Notes under the pieces: generated by a model
The model's input: only the letters and a program-made list of their open reading frames with translations
Database searches by the model: none
What the model was told of the DNA's origin: nothing
Shown: positions 59,017 through 64,000 of the stretch, piece by piece
Numbering within the stretch: position 1 is the stretch's first letter
Layout of the letters: each line of letters opens with the position of its first letter
DNA from: Paracyclopina nana
Lineage: Eukaryota > Arthropoda > Copepoda > Cyclopoida > Cyclopettidae
NCBI GenBank assembly: GCA_019096065.1
Contig: JAGUCH010000003.1
Location: 2,914,001-2,978,000 of the forward strand
Direction of reading: 5' to 3'
Length of the DNA stretch: 64,000 nucleotides
Made by a program: the position numbers and the translations under genes

Positions 59017-59450
59017 GCTATTGTATTGGATGGTTTTGGGAGCATTTGTAGGCTGGGAATGCAGTCCTCAAAAAACTTTACTAAGGTACACTGTACAGCT
59101 CTAACCATAGATCCGATCGGAACGAAATTTGGAGGGGTTCATGGTTTCTCGGTACAATTACCAAATAAAAAATAGCATTACATATTATAATAAACGGTGG
59201 AACAAAATTGGGCAGATGTCGAGCTACCATAGGGCGGCCGGCCACCTTAAGATCCTTTCCATGTGCTCACTTTTGGTTTTGAGGTACAAAAAAATGTACC
59301 ACGCAAAACCGTTTTTGCAAGACTGTTTTCATTGTTATTTACGTTTTTGGGGGGCAGAATCCAATTTCCAGACAGGAAACTGTACCAGGAAACTGTACCA
59401 GGATATCAACCAGGAAGTAAATTGTGGTCCAGAAAAATGGAAAAATTTCT

Positions 59451-59520
59451 CTGACCCCTGCGAGATTCGAACCCGGTACAGTCTGTTTTGCAGCCAGACA
59501 CTCTACCAGTGAGCCACATG
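59451..59520 (-). other. tRNA-Cys-like segment (SINE head or tRNA pseudogene)
   Basis: On the minus strand GTGGCTCACTGGTAGAG (A-box-like, one mismatch), an anticodon-like loop CTGCAAA (GCA, Cys) in a four-pair stem, and GGTTCGAATCTCGC (B box). The acceptor stem does not pair and the T stem is imperfect, so it is not a functional tRNA gene. Beyond it the sequence has two AGGAAACTGTACC units. Confidence 0.55.
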
Positions 59521-59536
59521 AGACACATACTTTATC

Positions 59537-60000
59537 CTTAATTTTATCTGCTACTTACTTAATTGAACACTTTAGGCCTGCCAATTAACATGAAGCTTCA
59601 ATGGTATGCTGTAGGTTTGCCATTACATAGTAATTGTGGAGTGGGCCGAAGGCCCACCCTCCACATTTAGCGGAATCAAATTATCTGCTACTTAATTGAA
59701 CACTTTAGGGCAGGCTGTAGGCTTGCCATTAAATAGTAATTAGGGAGTGGGCCGAAGGCCCATCCTCCACATTTAGCGGAATCAAATTATCTGCAACTTA
59801 GTTGAACACTTTAGGGCAGGCCGTACGCTTGCCATTACATAGTAATTAGGGAGTGGGCCGAAGGCCCACCCTTCACATTTAGCGGAATCTAATTATCTTC
59901 TACTTAATTGAACACTTTAGGGCAGGCCATAGGCTTGCCATTACATAGTAATTAGGGAGTGGGCGGAAGGCCCACCCTCCAGATTTAGCAGAATCAAATG
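59537..60000. repeat. 106-bp tandem repeat with a perfect hairpin, ~4 copies
   Basis: The core GTGGGCCGAAGGCCCAC recurs at 59,641, 59,747 and 59,853, and with one change at 59,959, an exact 106-bp spacing. Each unit also holds CACATTTAGCGGAATCAAAT, ACTTTAGGGCAGGC and CTTGCCATTACATAGTAATT. The core is a seven-pair palindrome around GAA. Confidence 0.9.
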
Positions 60001-61487
60001 AAAAGGAGACGTCCACATTGGAACTAGTAAGATTATTTGTAAGCCCTTTGCATATACTGAACAGGCAACCTGAAATTTGGCACGTGCATTCCTCTCCCAA
60101 TCGTGCATGATCTTTATTTGGGCCATTTTTTTTCCCCACCAAATGACAGACTTCTATTTTTCTCTGCTCTCAAGAAACAAAAAGAGTTGAATTTTTGTGT
60201 GCGGCTCCCATTTTGCCAGGGCTACAATTTGTATTAATGACTTTTTTATGATTCGGACCCCCAAGGGTACTTGTACCAAGCCTTTTTTAGTACATTTACA
60301 ATATCTCCAGCAAGCCTTGGCCAAATGAAGTGAATTTTTGCGTGGAGCCCTTATTTTGCATTCCCCATAACTTTATAACTATCATTTTTACCCTTAAGTG
60401 ATTCTTCAAAATTGTAGGCCCATGTCATGTTTTTGTTATGATCATCCTTGGATACACTAGAATAACATAGTATCTTTGGGGGTGGCAAATCATGTTCATC
60501 CTTCTAGCCCATCCATAGACTGTATGTTTTAACTGTCAATCCAAGGACTCTTCTACATCAGAGCAGTTGATCCAAGGACAGTTCTGTTTTGTCAATCCAA
60601 GGACAAAGTTTTTATGGTCAATCTTTGGACTATCTGTTGTATTCTATCCAGAGACACTATTGTATGTTCTAGGCAATACAAGTATGGCCACCCATTATCA
60701 GTTTCAAAGTGTTCATCCAGATCAGCTACTCAGTATATTTAATGTGTACAGTGTAATCTTAAGAGGCTAGATGAAGTAAGAGCGGCATGACATTTTCTTG
60801 GTGCAAAAGTACAAGCCGAACTGCCGAAAACTGAACTTTTCAATATGTTCATCAATAAACCAATCGTTTTGAAGGCTTAAAATGTTGCTTCATAATCTTC
60901 TTCGCAGAAAATGTCTCACAAGATGAAGCAGCGATTTTGTTTTGCAAAATATGATAAACTTTATGCCTAACATGACCCTTAAAAAAATTGTCTCGTTTCG
61001 CAAGAACAGAAAACACCAACAAAATACTTACTTCTGATTGGTCATTGCAAATTTGCACCTGATTTTGATTGGTCCAATAATGTCATGCAGCTCTTACATC
61101 ATCCAGCGTCTTTAGTGTAATCAGAAAGACTAGCATAGTTAGTGTTGTCACAGTGATCAGCTTATTTGGCTAAGGCCTGCTGGAGATATTGCAAATAAAC
61201 TAAAAATGCTTATAAAGAAGTACCCTTGGGGATCAGAATCGGGAAAAAAGTTGCTAATACAAATTGTAGCCCTGGCAAAACAAGAGTCACAATCAAAAAA
61301 TTCAGCTCATTTTGTTAATTGGGAGCAGAGAAAAATGAAAGTCTGTCATTTGGCGGAAAATCAAGAAATGGCGCCAATAATGATCATGCACAATGAGGAG
61401 AGGAATGCACTTGCCAAATTTCAGGTTGCCTACTGAAAGTATACACACAGGGCTCCCAAATAATTTACTAGTTCCAATGTGGACAGC
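60001..61487. mobile_element. 1.5-kb element with ~340-bp inverted termini
   Basis: The left arm (60,001 to ~60,340) and right arm (~61,145 to 61,487) are inverted copies with roughly 80 percent identity by eye. Shared blocks include GTCCACATTGGAACTAGTAA, GGCAACCTGAAATTTGGCA, CCAAATGACAGACTT and TTTGCCAGGGCTACAATTTG. The interior has no long coding frame and carries short TGATCCAAGGA-type repeats. It is a non-autonomous inverted-repeat element of unknown family. Confidence 0.75.
60440..60660. repeat. Dispersed ATCCAAGGA-type short repeats
   Basis: The motif ATCCAAGGAC or its complement occurs several times at 30-45-bp intervals with variable spacers. A mirror cluster in the opposite orientation (CCTTGGATCAAC) occupies about 62,340-62,560, with one more near 61,800. 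Confidence 0.6.
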
Positions 61488-61493
61488 TACTTT

Positions 61494-61575
61494 TTAATTA
61501 TGACTGAGAGGGTTCATCAGAAACAATTCATTTATTGATTATTCATCAAACTTGGCTGCAGAAATTTTTTGGAAT
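61494..61575. repeat. Internal fragment of MITE-A
   Basis: About 80 bp similar to 3,163-3,240 of MITE-A (TTATGACTGAGAGG, GATTATTCATCAAA, TTGGCTGC), directly beside the 1.5-kb inverted-repeat element. Confidence 0.65.
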
Positions 61576-62339
61576 AAGCTATTTGCGAGGTTCTCTAATT
61601 ATTACTGACCTATCAGGGATTTGTCACGGGGTCTAACTTTTGTTGAGGGTGATAGGGATTCATTTTTCTCTAACAATCACCAAAAAGCCCAGGTTGAAAT
61701 TCAAAGATGGACTCGACCTACTATTTTGATCCATCATAAAGTGACCCTAGTCAACACATGCTCACTTGGCGGGTCTGTGGCTTCTATGGACTCCTACCCT
61801 TGGATCGACAATGGATCATCTGTGGATAGACTAAGACAAACTGGCCTTGTATAGGAAAGGGGAACCGATGTTTTCGGACGTCAGTTCAGCTGTAGTGATG
61901 TCAGGACGCGCAAGCGTAGTTGACCCGTGCCTTTTTGGTGTTAAAAGACATGTACTTGAATATCAGGCCAAAAGTAGCCAAATTCATCAAACAATACTGC
62001 CACTTTTATTGTGCAAATCAATTCCGGAAGCACTTTTAAATGTGGCTTTGGCTTACCCGAAAGCCAGCCTTAAAGCCAGCCTTAAATTTCACTAAAAATA
62101 GGAATTTCAGACAATGTAAGGCTCAAAATATGGTCAAATCATAATAAAGTGTATCCATCTAATGCCTCAAAACAAGCGGAGCATGCTTAAATCCTACCTT
62201 GCCAAATATAATCATGAGAAAAATTAGCTTAATACTGACGTACGTCCCAACTTAGGCAGCAGAAAGACGTCCAAAAACTTACAAAATTAGTCGCTAGGCT
62301 AGATATGGGGTCTCTTTACTGTTTCCTATTGACAAAACA

Positions 62340-62560
62340 TATCATCCATGGATCAACTACTGCTATGGACAGTCCCCAGATTGACGAGACAGATCATCCT
62401 TGGATCTACTGTTATAACACATAGTCCTTGGATAGACCAGGACTGACATGAATTTTGTTAGATAAGAAAAATGAACTGTACTTGGATCGACAAGACAAAC
62501 CGTTCTTGGATCAACTATGAGAACATATAGTCCTCAGATCGACCAACCTTGGATAGGAAA
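62340..62560. repeat. Dispersed CCTTGGAT-type short repeats
   Basis: At least six occurrences of CCTTGGATC or a close variant in about 220 bp, in reverse orientation to the 60,440-60,660 cluster. They may be the two ends of a decayed inverted structure. Confidence 0.55.
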
Positions 62561-63314
62561 AATAAAAAGTTGCTAGATTCGCAGCGCCATCTAGCCAGGA
62601 AACTTGAGCAAGTAAGTTTGACATTGCTGCACTACATTGGCGATCACAAATGGGCTATTTTTTGGCTTTTGGTGCCCTAATTCTTAAAACTTTATTAATA
62701 TCACATAATCTACAGATAAAATGGCACCCTTTCAAGCCATAAAACCATATGCAACTCACACAAATTTCCAAGCTTTTCATTGCTGAAACCGATTTTTTCT
62801 AGCCTGGCTCCGCTGATGAGCCAATCAAATTGCCGCTCCTGATCTCGTGACAAGTTTCGCGCGCGGCAGTTTTTCCAAATATACTTGCCCAAAAAGCGCC
62901 ATCTAGCAAAAAGTTTGTCCCTCCAATGGCTTATTATGTGGTAGCCTTGGAAGAGAAATAAACTGAGAACTATTTTGAAATCGAAACCTTATCAGGGATT
63001 TTTGGTTGCCGGTAGAGAAAAATAATTAACAGTTATGATGGTACAAAATAAGTACAAACTTTTGCTCAAAACCGTAGGCCCGCCCCCCGCTGTCCATTTA
63101 TGGACGCCTTTACCTAGTTGTTTACTTTTTACGTACTGGATGTTTACTTATTTGTTTACTTCTTTTGCTACTTGCCAAAGACCAATTTTTTTGTACCATC
63201 AAAAACCGTTTTTCAGTTTTATTTTTTGAACAAGCACATGGAAAGGTCCTAAGGCTGTTTTTTGGAACTGAGTTTTGAGAACGATCTACTAATCAAATTC
63301 TAGAGCTCTAACTT

Positions 63315-63350
63315 GGCCAAGACCAATTTTTTGTATCATCAAAAACCGTC
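63315..63350. repeat. Duplicated MITE-B fragment
   Basis: GACCAATTTTTTGTATCATC followed by AAAAACCGTCTTTC repeats an internal part of MITE-B (compare 63,180-63,215) just outside its right end. Confidence 0.6.
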
Positions 63351-63800
63351 TTTCTGATATGTTTAGGTCATTGTAGCATACCCCACAAACCAAAATCGCG
63401 TTTTCAATATCAAAACATAGTAGTTGATATTTAGATAATTTTCAACTCAATTCTCGCATAAGGTCGCCTACTATTTGCCAAACTAGGAGATGAATTTAAG
63501 ATTTCTAGTAGTTGTGTGCTAATTGATGATCAAATATATATCTCAATATATAGTTAAGATTTTTAGTAGAAGCAAGGTTGACGTCGCTAGAAATAATGAA
63601 GGAGCTAATAAGACGTATTACTATTAGCTGAGACGGCTGAGCAGTACATAAGCTCCGACCATATAATTTCCATGATTTTTCATTGTTGCTTGATGTAGAG
63701 GAGGATAATGAACATTATGCATCTACATGTGGATAATGATCATTATGCCTTGCTTGATCCTTGCGCCATCTATCTTATTTAAATATCATATTAAAAAAGG

Positions 63801-63870
63801 AAGGTGGCAGTAAGAATCGAACCGGGGTCACCCAGGTAGCGCGCCGACGCTCTACCTCTAAGCCATCAAT
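63801..63870 (-). other. tRNA-derived SINE head (A and B boxes)
   Basis: On the minus strand TGGCTTAGAGG fits the Pol III A box exactly and GGTTCGATTCT fits the B box with one mismatch, 30-odd bases apart. The anticodon arm and acceptor stem do not fold properly, so it is a tRNA-like promoter rather than a tRNA gene. The sequence differs from the 59,451 segment. Confidence 0.5.
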
Positions 63871-64000
63871 TTGATTATAGAAATTGCTTAGGAGCAAGCG
63901 TTTAAAAAACATGGCCAAACGGGCCGGCGCGGCATGGTCGCAAGACGTAGCTACTTAATAAACTTAGAGAGTGGACAATGCCAAAAGTAAGCACTATGGT

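Larger units (their letters stand above)
52858..59069. mobile_element. 6.2-kb foldback element with minisatellite arms
   Basis: The left end GAGGACTGCATTCCCAGCC recurs as its reverse complement at the right end (GGCTGGGAATGCAGTCCTC). The left arm (52,858-54,704) and right arm (56,734-59,069) are inverted copies in the same order: unique 50-bp flank, 9-bp array, then a roughly 150-bp inner segment. The loop is 54,705-56,733. Long inverted termini built of short tandem repeats around a loop are the architecture of Drosophila Foldback-type elements; that comparison is by structure only. No transposase frame was found in it. Confidence 0.75.
59349..63119. mobile_element. Composite 3.8-kb insertion in MITE-B copy 2
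   Basis: The left junction is ACGTTTTT / GGGGGGCAG. The right junction is CCTTTACCTAGTT / GTTTAC. The right end has a 14-base hairpin (GTCCATTTATGGAC) followed eight bases later by CTAG and T, which resembles a Helitron 3' terminus; the left end does not show the matching TC. No clear target duplication was seen. Its contents are a tRNA-like segment, a 106-bp satellite and a 1.5-kb inverted-repeat element. Confidence 0.55.
59246..63253. mobile_element. MITE-B copy 2, split by a 3.8-kb insertion
   Basis: Positions 59,246-59,348 match the reverse complement of the right part of MITE-B copy 1 (GTGCTCACTTTTGGTTTTGA, GTACCACGCAAAACCG). Positions 63,120-63,253 match the rest (ACGTACTGGATGTTTAC, GAACAAGCACATGGAAAGG). 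Together they rebuild one copy, so everything between arrived later. Orientation is opposite to copy 1. Confidence 0.85.
63254..64000. other. Repeat-rich end of window, no gene
   Basis: No coding region is supported. It contains a duplicated MITE-B piece, a pair of GGATAATGAACATTATGCAT-type units at 63,702-63,750 that include the palindrome ATAATGATCATTAT, and a tRNA-like segment at 63,801-63,870. Confidence 0.5.

Noticed and set aside
57175-59175. 666-codon frame in the right 9-bp array as a gene
   Set aside because: Same reason as the left array; it is its inverted copy and its start lies in an unrelated insertion.
59451-59520. Functional tRNA-Cys gene
   Set aside because: The acceptor stem does not pair and the T stem has a mismatch, so it is at best a pseudogene or SINE head.

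Overview
The window is nuclear DNA of an animal, most likely an arthropod. All genes are eukaryotic and most are split by short GT-AG introns (often 50-60 bp). A large chitin synthase with the hallmarks of arthropod class 1 enzymes is present, beside a degenerin/ENaC-type channel. I cannot name the species; a crustacean or other non-insect arthropod is only a guess.

Layout. Positions 1-7.4 kb hold no gene I can support, but contain two non-autonomous terminal-inverted-repeat elements (1,860-2,191 and 2,887-3,333). From 7.4 to 11.3 kb (minus strand) lies SMC6, complete except for two apparent single-base deficits in A5 runs. From 14.1 to 18.0 kb (plus) is a roughly 1,045-residue multi-C2H2 zinc-finger protein made of four similar finger tetrads. 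From 20.5 to 30.3 kb (plus) is chitin synthase, whose first coding exon was not found. A small DEG/ENaC channel follows (30.6-32.1 kb, plus).

A gene-dense stretch runs from 32 to 52 kb: MED23 (minus), V-ATPase subunit F (minus), ZC4H2 (plus), a TUT4/TUT7-like terminal uridylyltransferase (minus), an SPT2-domain protein (minus), a fatty-acid-binding protein (minus), BCAS2/SPF27 (plus), an unrecognised 634-residue protein (minus) and COQ6 (minus). Most are housekeeping genes of RNA processing, transcription, chromatin and energy metabolism. They form no pathway together; the arrangement is convergent and divergent pairs with tiny spacers. The unrecognised gene starts only 30 bp after the COQ6 stop and has its own splice acceptor in the gap.

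From 52.4 kb to the end is a repeat nest. A 236-bp inverted-repeat element sits just upstream of COQ6. Next comes a 6.2-kb foldback structure (52,858-59,069) whose arms are long arrays of a 9-bp unit and whose loop holds ~169-bp repeats. A second copy of the 236-bp element follows, split by about 3.8 kb of other repeats: a 106-bp satellite with a hairpin, a 1.5-kb element with ~340-bp inverted ends, and a tRNA-like SINE head. Long open frames in the 9-bp arrays are a by-product of the repeat unit and are not called as genes.
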